DNA from: Telmatherina bonti
Lineage: Eukaryota > Chordata > Actinopteri > Atheriniformes > Telmatherinidae
Length of the DNA: 64,000 bases
NCBI GenBank assembly: GCA_933228915.1
Contig: OW121825.1
Coordinates: 1 to 64,000, forward strand
Reading direction: 5' to 3'
Shown: positions 49,101 through 60,973 of the stretch, piece by piece
How the letters are laid out: the number at the start of each line of letters is the position of its first letter
How positions within the stretch are numbered: the stretch's first letter is position 1
Position numbers and translations under genes: made by a program
The notes under the pieces: model-generated
Told to the model about the DNA's origin: nothing
Databases searched by the model: none
What the model saw: only the letters and a program-made list of their open reading frames with translations

Positions 49101-52100
49101 TGTGTTGATATTTCACTTTACTAAGATTCTTGACTTTTTGTTGATGTTCCAGATTGTGTTGATATTTCACTTTACTAAGATTCTTGACTTTTTGTTGATG
49201 TTCCAGATTGTGTTGATATTTCACTTTACTAAGATTCTTGACTTTTTGTTGATGTTCCAGATTGTGTTGATATTTCACTTTACTAAGATTCTTGACTTTT
49301 TGTTGATGTTCCAGATTGTGTTGATATTTCACTTTACTAAGATTCTTGACTTTTTGTTGATGTTCCAGATTATGTTGATATTTCACTTTACTAAGATTCT
49401 TGACTTTTTGTTGATGTTCCAGATTGTGTTGATATTTCACTTTACTAAGATTCTTGACTTTTTGTTGATGTTCCAGATTGTGTTGATATTTCACTTTACT
49501 AAGATTCTTGACTTTTTGTTGATGTTCCAGATTGTGTTGATATTTCACTTTACTAAGATTCTTGACTTTTTGTTGATGTTCCAGATTGTGTTGATATTTC
49601 ACTTTACTAAGATTCTTGACTTTTTGTTGATGTTCCAGATTATGTTGATATTTCACTTTGCTAAGATTCTTGACTTTTTGTTGATGTTCCAGATTGTGTT
49701 GATATTTCACTTTACTAAGATTCTTGACTTTTTGTTGATGTTCCAGATTGTGTTGATATTTCACTTTACTAAGATTCTTGACTTTTTGTTGATGTGCCAG
49801 ATTGTGTTGATATTTCACTTTACTAAGATTCTTGACTTTTTGTTGATGTTCCAGATTATGTTGATATTTCACTTTACTAAGATTCTTGACTTTTTGTTGA
49901 TGTTCCAGATTATGTTGATATTTCACTTTACTAAGATTCTTGACTTTTTGTTGATGTTCCAGATTATGTTGATATTTCACTTTGCTAAGATTCTTGACTT
50001 TTTGTTGATGTTCCAGATTATGTTGATATTTCACTTTACTAAGATTCTTGACTTTTTGTTGATGTTCCAGATTGTGTTGATATTTCACTTTACTAAGATT
50101 CTTGACTTTTTGTTGATGTTCCAGATTATGTTGATATTTCACTTTGCTAAGATTCTTGACTTTTTGTTGATGTTCCAGATTATGTTGATATTTCACTTTA
50201 CTAAGATTCTTGACTTTTTGTTGATGTGCCAGATTGTGTTGATATTTCACTTTACTAAGATTCTTGACTTTTTGTTGATGTGCCAGATTGTGTTGATATT
50301 TCACTTTACTAAGATTCTTGACTTTTTGTTGATGTGCCAGATTATGTTGATATTTCACTTTACTGAGTTGTTTTTGTTTCTGTTGATACGAGCGATTCTT
50401 TGTATACATTAGTTTCATTTCAGAATTTTTCTTTTTTCGAAACAACTCATTTTCTTGATAAATCTGTTTTCTGAGTACTTTTACCTTCTCCTTATAAAGC
50501 ACATGATACTTTAGTATATTATTTGAAGTTCTTTTTCTTTTTAAATAGTGTGAAAAACATTTACTATTTTTAAGACTATCAATATTTATACTCACGTGTG
50601 CCTTATCTTCAAGTGGTCTAGATGTCCTTTCTGTCTCTGGTAAAATAGGTTTAGCAACACTTGTATCATCACTTTTCTGTTGTCTAAAATTGTACCTTTT
50701 GGAAATGGATGCCTTAACGTTGCAGTTACCATAACACATCTGTGTGTGAGGTTGTTGTACACAGACAACTGTCTCATAATGGTTACCATTACTATTTGCA
50801 AGATAAAGCCCCTGATTTCCAAACAAATTATCCTTACACATATATGAAAGCCACCTATCACTGTAGTAAGTAAAAATGTTGACACCTAAACAATCAGCTG
50901 CTGCTTGAATCTCAACCTCGGTCGCCCAGTTACCAACAAACTGCATTCTTGACAAAACCAGATATTGTGAAACTGAGGAATAGTCACTTCTCAAAATACT
51001 CTTATATGTTGCAGGATTACTTTGCAACTGCTTAACTACAGCTAGTCTAATTTTCCTATGATTTTTTTGAGTTCCAGAAATTGCCTGACTTACAGCCCGA
51101 AAAAAACAGTTTCCGTCCCCGACTATATTCTCAGTCAGACAAGGTGCACCCAAAATACTACTTACACTACTTACAGGTACAGTATCAACCTTCTCTGACT
51201 CTATATTAAGCTGTTTACACAAACTCTCAGAAACCATGGCAGAAATAGGATTGAACTCCAAACTTCCAGTCTGAATATCGTTGACAAATTCAACATCAGA
51301 GTTGTCTTGGTCAGCATCTGGCCACTTTGTCCTCTTTGATGTTGTGTTTTCCAAGGATTTCTTCCTCTTCTTGCCTCTATGCCTGTCACATCTTAACATT
51401 TCTTGCTCAGTAAACTTACCTAAACCAGAACCGAACTCCCTTACTAACTGCAAATCACCTTCAAGATCCACAGTAACCTCTTGAGTTTCACTGTGGAGGA
51501 CTCGACTCACTTTTACACCACTTATCTCAAACAACTTCCGTGTTTGTTGGATGGCATCAGCAAAACTATGTATGTAGTTACAAACCTGATCCAGACTATT
51601 GAAATACAGTAGTACACTGTTTCCTGCGCTGTCTACCATTCCTTTTTCATTACGTGCATGACTATCAACAATGAAAAATTGTTGATGATGACTGATTATG
51701 GCAGTAGTTTGGCCACTCAGTGTAAACAAGCAGGTTTTATACTTTGTGCACACCTTTTCCAATCCGTCACGGAGAGTGGTGTGTATACCTGCATCAAAAA
51801 ACTCTCCCTGAAATACACCTACTTCACCTTGAACAAAATCCCCATACACAAAGTCAAATTCCTGTCCATCAATGACTCTCTTTTGGGGCAAATCTGAAAC
51901 ACAAAGCAGTTCCTCACCACCACTAATTTGATTATTCTCGTGCAAATCAGTGTACAGTTCATCACCTAAAACTACAACTTGATCTAAAGTCTCAGACTGC
52001 CATGTAAACACACTGTCTACAGTATGTTTAGCCAATGCTACCAGACTCACTGCTGCACACTGAAGTCCACGATAAACAAAACGGGAATCGCCCTGATGGA

Positions 52101-55100
52101 AACTTCCTCGAACACAGCTGACAGGACTGCCATGGTCAGTCTCACCTGTACATTCCCTTTCTGTAAACACCACATCACAGTCTACATTCAAGTCTGCATT
52201 CAATTCCATGACTGTAATGCTGCAAACACCATACCAATCTGCATGTAATGACTTTTTTAGGTTCCGAATGTGAAAAACCAAATCATAAAAGCAGCTGTTA
52301 AAAACAATCACAGGACATCCAGTTTGTGTTGCCAAGCCTTGACTGTTACGTATGCCACAATCTACAACTACGAAGTAGTCATTGTGATGTATAACCAGAC
52401 TTAGAGCTTGTTGAAGATTCAGAATACACATCCCATCTTGAAGTAGATACTCTTGCAGCTTCTCTAGCAACTCAAAATCTTGCTCAAACACATCAAAGTT
52501 TCTATAAACTGTGTGTCCCATTTTGACCTTCCATGTTCTATCAAATACACTACATTCCTGGACTGTGCCATCATCCTGCCTTTCCGTGGGAACAAATGCT
52601 TCCAACTTCTTAGCTTCTACACTAATCTGATCTACATCTGATTGTTTCCAAGCACAGACAGGGGATAAGAAATGCTTCACTGCAGCAACAATGCTACAAG
52701 ACACTGGAATCTGAAAATGATCAGAAACAGTTCGCACAGTAGTCCCTGACACAAACGGAGCAACTTCTCCAGTAGAACAGACACAGTCATTAGAAACACT
52801 CTTACCTTGGGTGGCTTCTTGTGTGCGCTGCAAGCCACCCTGCCCTTCCACCTGCACAGCCGTTGTAGTTTCCATGGACGCAACCACAGGACTGTCAAAT
52901 GCCTCTGGACAGGTGGACACTGGCACATCACAGGCATCCACCTGGCTTGGTGTAGCCTCCTCACATCTGGCAGACACCTGGCATGATGCCGCCACAACCT
53001 AATGACAAAACAGTAAATTGTGAACATTTCTTACTTTTTTCAGAATATATTCATAATGATACATAGACTACATGCATTCACCTTCACTGAAACTATCATG
53101 TAGAACTGATTTGTTTATATTCTCTATCATAAAATGCACAATACCAAATACATGGTCCTTTACAGAAATTCCCACCAACCTTATCCACCGATGCGTCTGA
53201 CCTGACACCAACAGACACCGGAGCACGTGCTGGAGGTGACCCCTATAAAACAAAATTGGTATTAATTATAAAACATGTACTTCCAACATTAATCCTATGA
53301 AAGTGAAATTGTACAAACTATTTGCATTTAAATATTACAACCTGCTGTCTGGCTCGCTTCTGCTTAATGACAGCTGCTCTGCAACATTGTTCCACAGGCA
53401 AAGGCTGAATAAAGACAAAGATAAAGCATAAAGACAACAACAATCAACTTTGTGTAAAATTTTGTATGCATATCTACATCATCAATATTGTCAAAATTGT
53501 GGAATTAAAACTATTTTACGAAGACACTCTATGCTTAACCCAAAAATCTGCAACCCAATTACCTGTCTGCCTGTAGAGGTGTCGTCCAAAACAGATGGAT
53601 ATGCTCTGTCCATTTCCTCAAGAATACTTGGAGAAAATCGCATAGGATTTACTGGAATGAAACACTCCGTCGGAACTCCTGTAATAACATCTTCCTGTAC
53701 AGTAACACAAACATAATTTCATATTTTAATTATTTCCCATAAACCTTAAACCATGACAGAAAGAATACATGTAGAAAAACTCACAGGAGTTGCAGGAATG
53801 AAGCACTCCCTCTCAACCACAGAAGTATCAGTTGCCTGTAAACACAAAAATAATTTCATATTACTTATTATTTCCCATCCAAACAACAATTTTCACTCAG
53901 TAAACTAATAACAAAATATAAGCAAACCTTGTAGTGAACCCGCCCTCTCTTGTATTCCACTGTTCGCTCTTCCAAAATGGGAATGGAAGAACCTGGACGT
54001 TTAGGTGGAATGGTCCACGAGTCATTCACTTCATCTTCAAGCTTTCGCAGAACTGGTGGAGGAGACACGTTGCGTGGTGTTGGTGATACAGGAGGTGGTG
54101 GTGGTGTTGGTGATACAGGTGTTGGTGATACAGGAGGTGGTGGTGGTGATACAGGAGGTGGTGGTGGTGTTGGTGATACAGGAGGTGGTGGTGGTGTTGG
54201 TGGTGGTTTCAGTTCGTGATTGCAGAATTCTTTTAGTGACTTTATCAGTATTTTCATCCCATAGTTGTCACTAAGGTGGATCTATAAAATCAAACCAAAC
54301 AAAACAACAAATATTCATCATAGAGACATTTACTATAATACATAATATATTTGTCCTCTAAAATGCATGACATTGAAACACAATTTTGCACTTACGCCAT
54401 CACGACACCACAACTCCAGATTGTTCAAAGAGAACAAGTCAGCAATGCGCCAATACTTAACACCTAAATGACATTAAAATGTAATAGAGAAAAAAAGCTA
54501 AAGTTAAAAATAAATTTTATGTCAATGTTATCATGACAATATAATACTTGACATTTCATTTCTAACCAAAGTCATTAAAAAAAGTAATCAGAAACTGCAC
54601 ACTTGCCCCCCAACCTACCAAGACGTTTTGCCTGCAGATCAAACTCTTGACGAAGGAGTTCTTGATGATGTGCTGGAACTGTAAGACGCGGCACAAAGTC
54701 CACTACAAAAACCTATTGAAAACAAAATTTTATTTAATCATTTCAATACTAATGTTGATAAAACAGACACATAATGTAAAATGACAATACCTTCTGCCAG
54801 TGACTGCATGCTGTCATCAAATAGTGACTAAAAGCCTGTCCAGATTCTTCAATTGTGCGGTCACTGGATAACTCGTTACTGGGAGCCAATATGCACACTG
54901 CGTCTGGTGTACGAGGGATCACGGCATTTTCAAGTTCGATGTTCAGCTGCTTAGCATTGGCTCCGGGGGTTGACATCACACCAAACTGAAAACTGTCTTC
55001 TTTTTTTTCAGTGTTGATTTTGTTGTCAGCAATCGACCGCAGATGTGAGTCTCCAATTAGTAGTACAAACTAGTGACATGAAAATATGAAAATACATGAC

Positions 55101-55784
55101 AGTTTACTAAACAAACATCAAAACTTAAGAACTTCTGAAACTAAAAAGACCAAATGTCATTCTCTACATTGATATAAATAATAAAATAAGCATACCTTCT
55201 TATCTGGATGCTCTTTGGGAATGACAAGTTTGTGACTCAGTCCAGTAAATCCACTCTTGGGCCATCGGACAACTTTGTGTCTCCAACCTGTACCATGCTC
55301 TATGACAAATACAAAAGAAAAACAACACTTTGTTAATCATATGATAGAGTGTGTACCTACTGTAATATTATTATAAATTATAAGAAGCACAGAAAAACAT
55401 TGATTAGCTACATACAAGTTTTATTCTTTTATTAAATAATAGAAAATTTTCAAATGTTATTCAAATAACTAACCTACTAACTGAATAACAGTTTTTTCTT
55501 ATGTTTGTGAATCTTTTTCTCTTCTTGAATACAAAAAATATAAATAAAGTTTAGGATGAAGCAAAGAGTCGATTCATTAATAGATTTACTTTTATATATT
55601 ATTATAAGTATTATAGTAATAAAAGGAATAACAGAAAGTGTACTTAATAAAAATTGTTTTAAGCAATTAGGGAAAACATACTTGGAACAAAGGAATCCGG
55701 AATCACTTCAGGTTGAAATTTGTGGAATCCAGCCTCCCGCTTCTTTGCCGCCAAAGAACGTCTATGATTCTTTCCTCGTGGCAT
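43195..55784 (-). CDS. Giant Helentron (Helitron2) gene, block 2: SGNH - C76-like x2 - OTU - long repeat - Rep - PIF1 helicase - EEP endonuclease
   Basis: Paralogue of the block 1 gene, predicted 3704 aa. Exons, 5' to 3': 55784-55682, 55299-55196, 55069-54791, 54712-54619, 54463-54396, 54281-53928, 53835-53785, 53694-53563, 53404-53342, 53242-53180 and 52998-43195. Domain order and all catalytic signatures match copy 1: GDSHL, LAPSNEL and DGIHLSD in the SGNH-like part; GDGNCFF (OTU); GSPHVHALFWV (HUH); YIISYMSK (Rep tyrosines); GGAGTGKT and DEIS (helicase); GDFND and SDHE (endonuclease). Outside one region the two proteins differ by few substitutions. The exception runs from just after the OTU domain to the Cys-rich region (about 48190-50720). 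It includes 34 copies of a different 18-aa repeat. Smaller diverged patches lie in two acidic or Lys-rich linkers (about 47660-47750 and 46490-46560). The final exon again starts without ATG (VVAASCQ after CATTAG). No frameshift or stop is present over 9.8 kb. Confidence 0.85.
48541..50376 (-). repeat. 54-bp in-frame tandem repeat in Helentron 2 (34 units)
   Basis: Thirty-four 54-bp units code for VKNLSKVKYQHNLEHQQK, with A/E variation at one position and single variants such as QDN. First and last LSKVKY are 1836 bp (34 x 54) apart. Units are nearly identical at DNA level, so expansion is recent. The Lys/Gln/His-rich sequence is likely to be a long charged helix. The opposite strand is also open over most of it (48487-50412), as a by-product of the repeat. 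Confidence 0.95.
54075..54210 (-). repeat. Proline-rich coding minisatellite, block 2 (long allele)
   Basis: GGTGGTGGTGGTG and GATACAGG units code for PPPPPVSPTP-type repeats in exon 6. It is 63 nt longer than in block 1, in frame. Confidence 0.85.
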
Positions 55785-56040
55785 CTGCATAAACAAAACT
55801 TGTTAATAACAGAATTTTACTACAACTAACTTTTACACTATAACACATGTTGATAAAAAAATAACAAAGACAAAAACAATCTAAAGACATCGGCTAACCA
55901 GAAAAACATGAAAAATAATTCCCTATATTACATCCAGGACAAGTAAACTATTAATGTTCTCATTGCTGTTTAAATCTACATCCACTTTTAAATTACATTT
56001 AAAAATATGTGAGACCCGAGTGCTTCATTGACAGTGATTA

Positions 56041-56136
56041 CACACTTAAAATAATAACAAGCTAGCAACATTGTATATAAATCTATTTTACAAAATAGAA
56101 CATGAAAGCCATGCAGCAATGAACTAACACATCATA
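56041..56136. repeat. Decayed 100-bp hairpin motif, block 2 copy
   Basis: Paralogue of 32966-33061 in the 5' UTR intron. Same replaced left arm. Confidence 0.7.
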
Positions 56137-56152
56137 AACTAACACTGTGATG

Positions 56153-56190
56153 ACCGGCCATGCGCTCTTTGTTCCCACCGCATGGCCGGT
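56153..56190. other. GC-rich perfect hairpin, block 2 copy
   Basis: ACCGGCCATGCG at 56153-56164 pairs with CGCATGGCCGGT at 56179-56190. Identical to 33078-33115. Confidence 0.7.
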
Positions 56191-56536
56191 GTTTGTCCAC
56201 GTGATTGTACACGTAACATCTGTACATGCCATGTATACAGCTTAGATTAAAGGTAACTAAACAGCAAAACGAAAAAAGGCTTATGAACCAGCTCTCACTT
56301 AATGCAAGTCAAGTCAACAAATTTATTACAAAATATTAACTCTTGAGATCGATACAGAAGCTAACCGCTAGCCGCTATTGTCCATCCTAAATCAGTCATT
56401 GTTGACAATACAACCAGAATCAACACATTCAAAACGATCAAAATACAATTAGATAACCCATAATACTCTATTCTTGCAACATTTATGAACACAAAATCTT
56501 ACCATCTACAGAATATACGTCTAAAAATAAACTTAC

Positions 56537-56590
56537 TTTGTCTCACTGGAAAGTCCGTGAAAGAAAAGGGTCTTTCTGCTGCTGTATATA
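56537..56590 (-). promoter_or_regulatory. Candidate core promoter and non-coding first exon of Helentron 2
   Basis: TATATA at 56585-56590 (read on minus) and a donor CAAA|GTAAGT with exon end 56537, as in block 1. Confidence 0.4.
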
Positions 56591-56729
56591 TCTGATTGTA
56601 TGTATGTTTGTCTGGTTAGTAAGTTTGAATTTCAAACTAGGTTGCCTTTGTCTCACTCTGTCACGGAGAAAAAGCACGCTGAAGCGTGAATCACGAGCCT
56701 TTAGCTGCTGCTTCCTGATCACCTGACGA

Positions 56730-57229
56730 GAAGGTAAACATACGTCACTTCCTGTTTTCGTATTTTCACAATAATTTCCAGATACGACAAATCACAACTT
56801 TCTTTTAACTATACCTTTGACATACCAATTCCAAACGCCAATAATATTTTTTAAAAGTTTGAATGCAATAAAATAAGTGAAATGTTGTGAAAGAAAATTT
56901 GATTCAGACATTTTAAATTAACAAAAACACTAAATTAAGTCTCAATTATACAATATTCCAAAAAGCAAATGAAAAACAAGATACACTATTAAAGGAAATA
57001 AAATCCTTTATAGTAAAAATAAATAAATAAATAGCAAAATAAAAAAAGTGTTATCTTATGTAAACAATAGGTAGCTACTGTAATAGAAATTGCCCTGTTC
57101 ACTGCCTGAACAAAATAGTTGTAAACTATTGTTCTCATACTGCCATTTCAATTTTGATACCATAAAAATTAATATCCCACTAATACTACTTATAACTATC
57201 AAATGGCATAACACTGTAACATTTGTTTG
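56730..57229. other. Block 2, AT-rich 5' flank of Helentron 2
   Basis: No gene seen. Collinear with block 1 except for a clean absence of about 860 bp at about 57056, the block 1 segment 34036-34895. Confidence 0.6.
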
Positions 57230-57560
57230 ACAACACTAACACACATTTCCAAGAACATGTTATGCCACATCGTCTAATAAGAAACACTATTTAGCACTAT
57301 TTAATTCACATAGCAGCATAACATGTTTCTCAACACTAGTACAGATCTCTAAATACATGCTGTGCCACATCGTCTAATAAGAAACACTATTTAGCAGAGG
57401 CAAAATCTCAAATATGATGTATAACTATAAACTAAACAATGATATATTTCACCCAATAAACAAATTCATGCTGAAGATATATGCACGGCCACATTTAGGT
57501 TATGAATTAACGTCACCCTGTGGCAGCAGAAAGTAACCCACTGATTATCCAAAAAAAAAA
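57230..57560. repeat. Diverged satellite sub-monomers, block 2 right side
   Basis: It has the two 'cacatcgtctaataagaaacactatttagca' repeats as in block 1. It then continues past the block 1 breakpoint with 'atgaattaacgtcaccctgtggcagcagaaagtaacc', a decayed form of the array motif 'atgaattagccccgccccttggtgacaggaagtgacc'. Confidence 0.6.
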
Positions 57561-57802
57561 AAATACTATATAAAATAAATCGCCTCACTAAATGTACTTC
57601 AACATTACAACATTGCAATATACATTATGACAAGTTCATCCATTATCATAAAATCATAAATAAATATCCAAACCACAAGTATTAATACCACTTCCACATC
57701 TGAGTACCTATTATATGAAATTCTTATTTTTATTCAGTAGTATTCTGATCTCCTTAAAATAGACACCTTAAATAACACAATCAACACAAACTAATAAATA
57801 TG

Positions 57803-57808
57803 TTTATT
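57803..57808 (-). terminator. Candidate polyadenylation signal for the coiled-coil gene
   Basis: TTTATT on plus is AATAAA on minus, about 115 bp beyond the stop codon at 57923. Confidence 0.4.
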
Positions 57809-57922
57809 TACAAATTATCCAAACAACAAACATGCAACAATTAACTAAGATCTACTAAAATATTTTCTAAACCCAATACTTATGTTAAAAAAGCACACAA
57901 ATACACACAAACTAGTCACAGT

Positions 57923-58949
57923 TTATTCAACTGTGGTACTGCCTCCATCGTCCAAGCGTGCATCATCCGGATTTGAAACATTGAGCCCATCATGAACAGT
58001 TTGTGTGGCTGCATCTTTATTCTCTGTCATAACAAAAAGAACATGAATCAAAAATAAAAGAAATTCCAAATTATGCAATACTATGACTAATTTTAAATAA
58101 TTTCATAAAAATGACAAATAAACACCTCAAGTATTGATAACTAAAAACAGTGCCATAATTTTACCACATACTTACCAACCCAAACTTCAGAGAAACACCG
58201 GGCAATTTCATACTCCTCCTGCAGTTTAACCAATGACTCTTTTGATCGTTTTAGTTCACTTGACAAAACAGCTGCCTTATTTTCTGCAGCTCGTTTCTGT
58301 CTGGTCGAACGACACAGCAAATCCATAACTCTGTGGTTTGCATCCACCACACGAGCATATGCATCTTTTCTTGATATACTTTCATCAAGACAAGCATACT
58401 GAAACACAAAACAACACACATCACCTAAAACCTTCAAACTTTAACAAATTCTACATTACACACTTTATTACATATTTATTTTATATTATCTACTTTGTAC
58501 AGAAGTTCCAATTCAAACAGAAACATAATTTAGTTTCCACATTTTCAAGATCGAAACATTCATTTTCAGTAACAGCTATTCATGTTTTTACAAAACAAAA
58601 ATATGTCAGAACATTATTAATTTTCTGCTAATAATTAACTATAAAGATACGACATGGCAATATAATTGATGTTTTACTATACAGATTGAAATTATTCAAA
58701 CACAATGACAAAAAATTGCACAGAAAATAACAACAAACCATGTTAACTACTCTTCAGTGCTAACATAATAACACTTAATTTCGCTGCAATAGCTTCCACC
58801 ACAAAACAAATATTTATCAACCAATAATCCATGTAAACTAATAATAAATCACCATTACATTCACTTACTGTTGCCAGCTGCAGAATGTCCCTGACTCGTA
58901 AAACTTCAGAATCATTCATTGAAGCAAAGGTAGAGGGAGAAGACGCCAT
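57923..58949 (-). CDS. Small spliced gene encoding a predicted 134-aa charged, helical protein of unknown function
   Basis: Coding exons are 58949-58869, 58398-58176 and 58023-57923, all with strong signals (donors GTAAGT; acceptors TTTCAG and GACAG). They join in frame to 134 aa, starting MASSPSTFASMNDSEVLRV and ending DDGGSTTVE. A 5' UTR intron (58957-59094, donor GTGAGT, acceptor TTAATAG) and a TATATATA box at 59145-59152 give a full promoter-exon layout. The central exon has a Lys/Glu-rich stretch (about residues 60-95) with heptad-like spacing of Leu and Ala, likely to be coiled coil. No membrane segment or catalytic motif seen. Block 1 ends before this position, so there is no paralogue in the window. 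It is co-oriented with the Helentron gene 2 kb away and could be an accessory gene of the same element or a host gene fragment. I do not recognise the family. The splice model is well supported by sequence. Confidence 0.6.
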
Positions 58950-59094
58950 AGTGTACCTATTAAGAAAAATACAATATGTTTAAAAAAAACAAACCATGCA
59001 TTTAAATGTAAGAAATATAATGAATCTAAACAACACCTGAAACACAACTGATTAATTGACTAGATACATACATAATAACACAAACTTCACTCAC

Positions 59095-59152
59095 CCCAAA
59101 ACACTACACCACAAAATTCTTTCCTAACAGTATCACAATAGGAGTATATATA
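59095..59152 (-). promoter_or_regulatory. TATA box and short non-coding first exon of the coiled-coil gene
   Basis: TATATATA at 59145-59152 on the minus strand, with a GTGAGT donor about 50 bp downstream (exon end 59095). A short untranslated first exon is inferred, the same architecture as the Helentron genes. Confidence 0.45.
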
Positions 59153-59388
59153 TGACATGTCAGGGACTTGTCCCTCCTTATATCTGTTTGCCTGGCTAGC
59201 TACCAACCAATCAGCAACCATCATCTTTCATCCCAAACCACCCTCATGTCAAGGTGTGAAAAACACTGAAAATGCATCAAACAAACCTGCACTGTGATCA
59301 GCCCTTATATTCAGCATATTCTACTTAACCAATCAGCTGCTAGATCTGCAGATTTACAACTGTCAACTCCATTGTTACTGTAACAAAA
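59153..59388. other. Upstream region of the coiled-coil gene
   Basis: Contains two CCAAT-like boxes as 'accaatcagc' (about 59207 and 59329) and no ORF of note. Possibly upstream promoter. Confidence 0.35.
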
Positions 59389-59840
59389 ACTTACATCAAA
59401 TTTCCGTCCTCATATTTGATCCTTCAGAGAACACAATTATTCAGAGAAATGATCTTATACACATCTTTAACAGACTGTTTCCCTCTACCTGTAAGCACTT
59501 TCCTCCTTAAAGGAACAAAGCACTCAGAAGTGAGGTGACAACATTTGACTTCCTTTATAATGCTAATTCTGCAGCTTTCCCAGCTTGGCACAAACAGCTG
59601 CAACTTAAAGAATTTACACACTTAAAATAATAACAAGCTAGCAACATCATATATAAATGTGTTAGTTCATTGTTGCATGAAAGCCATGCAACAATGAACT
59701 AACACATTTTAAACAAACTTTAAAAGCCAATAATATAAAATAAAACACAGAAACACACACAAATTATTTCAGCCAATCAACTCCCACCATCTTCCATCTC
59801 TAAGTACGCTAAAGCATTGATCCTTCAAAAGAAAAGTAAA
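59389..59840. repeat. 452-bp direct repeat, copy 1
   Basis: Nearly identical to 60522-60973 at an offset of 1133 bp. It contains the perfect 25-bp hairpin at 59655-59709. Short ORFs on the minus strand are duplicated with it but have no recognisable domain. Confidence 0.9.
59655..59709. other. Perfect 25-bp hairpin, 5-nt loop
   Basis: 59655-59679 and 59685-59709 are exact inverted repeats around AAAGC. Part of a 100-bp motif found four times in the window. Confidence 0.9.
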
Positions 59841-60107
59841 TATTCACAAAAGTAAATCCATGTAAAATGCCTCTTGAAAAAGAAGGCTTTTTTCCACCAC
59901 CTGGAACCAGTTTCCTTCTTAAAAGCAAAGCACTCCAAAGTAAGTTCAATCGCTTTAACATGCTAATTTCAAAGCTTTCCCAGCTTGGGACAGATAGTTA
60001 CAAATAAATTAATTTACTATAACTGTAAAAGCACTACAAAACTTAAAATCTATGCACTAAATGTATCCATTTATCAAAAATACTATATAAAATTAGTATC
60101 TTATAAA
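59841..60107. other. AT-rich spacer between direct repeats
   Basis: A weaker echo of the direct repeat is visible ('cctggaaccagtttccttcttaaaagcaaagcactcc' resembles 'ctgtaagcactttcctccttaaaggaacaaagcactc'), pointing to a third, older copy at about 59880-60000. No gene. Confidence 0.5.
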
Positions 60108-60523
60108 TACCAATTTATCAAACATTAACATGTACAAACACACATAACTGTACTAATCACAGACTACCACCAAAAACCATCATCTATATTTACTCAACCC
60201 CAATTAATTCTGTTACACACATAATGTCAGATAACATTCTAAAATATGAACATAAAATAATCTCAACTTCCTGCCTCAAGAAAATATTTATAAACTTTTG
60301 CATTTTACCACATACTAACAAGAAAACATTAAAGACATAAACATGCTTTACCATCACCATGTATATAAACTTTACATAATGCAGCTTTTACAGAAATAAT
60401 TGACACAAAAATACAAAAACTTTTATCCCTGACTTTCTGAGCAGTAACTTTTTCCAATCTGACTCATGACATTAAGACCAAAGCAGGTCTACAATCTGAA
60501 CTTGATATCACAACAAATTTAAC
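60108..60523. repeat. AT-rich dispersed segment, homologous to 34036-34455
   Basis: Collinear with 34036-34455 but diverged. Together the two copies flag an ancient internal duplication of element flank sequence. Confidence 0.75.
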
Positions 60524-60973
60524 TTGCATCAAATTTCCGTCCTAATATTTGATCCTTCAGAGAACACAATTATTCAGAGAAATGATCTTATACACATCTT
60601 TAACACACTGTTTCCCTCTACCTGTAAGCACTTTCCTCCTTAAATGAACAAAGCACTCAGAAGTGAGGTGACAACATTTGACTTCCTTTATAATGCTAAT
60701 TCTGCAGCTTTCCCAGCTTGGCACAAACAGCTGCAACTTAAAGAATTTACACACTTAAAATAATAACAAGCTAGCAACATCATATATAAATGTGTTAGTT
60801 CATTGTTGCATGAAAGCCATGCAACAATGAACTAACACATTTTAAACAAACTTTAAAAGCCAATAATATAAAATAAAACACAGAAACACACACAAATTAT
60901 TTCAGCCAATCAACTCCCACCATCTTCCATCTCTAAGTACGCTAAAGCATTGATCCTTCAAAAGAAAAGTAAA
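60522..60973. repeat. 452-bp direct repeat, copy 2
   Basis: Partner of 59389-59840, with only a few substitutions. Confidence 0.9.
60788..60842. other. Perfect 25-bp hairpin, second copy
   Basis: Identical to 59655-59709, carried by the direct repeat. Confidence 0.9.

Noticed and set aside
48541..50376. Possible CRISPR-like array from regularly spaced repeats
   Set aside because: The 54-bp units are contiguous with no unique spacers, they code in frame, and the genome is eukaryotic.
48487..50412. 641-codon ORF on the plus strand made of repeats such as FHFTKILDFLLMFQIVLI
   Set aside because: It is the antisense of the 54-bp coding repeat. Because 54 is a multiple of 3, any open unit stays open. 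The sense frame continues into conserved domains on both sides, the antisense frame does not.
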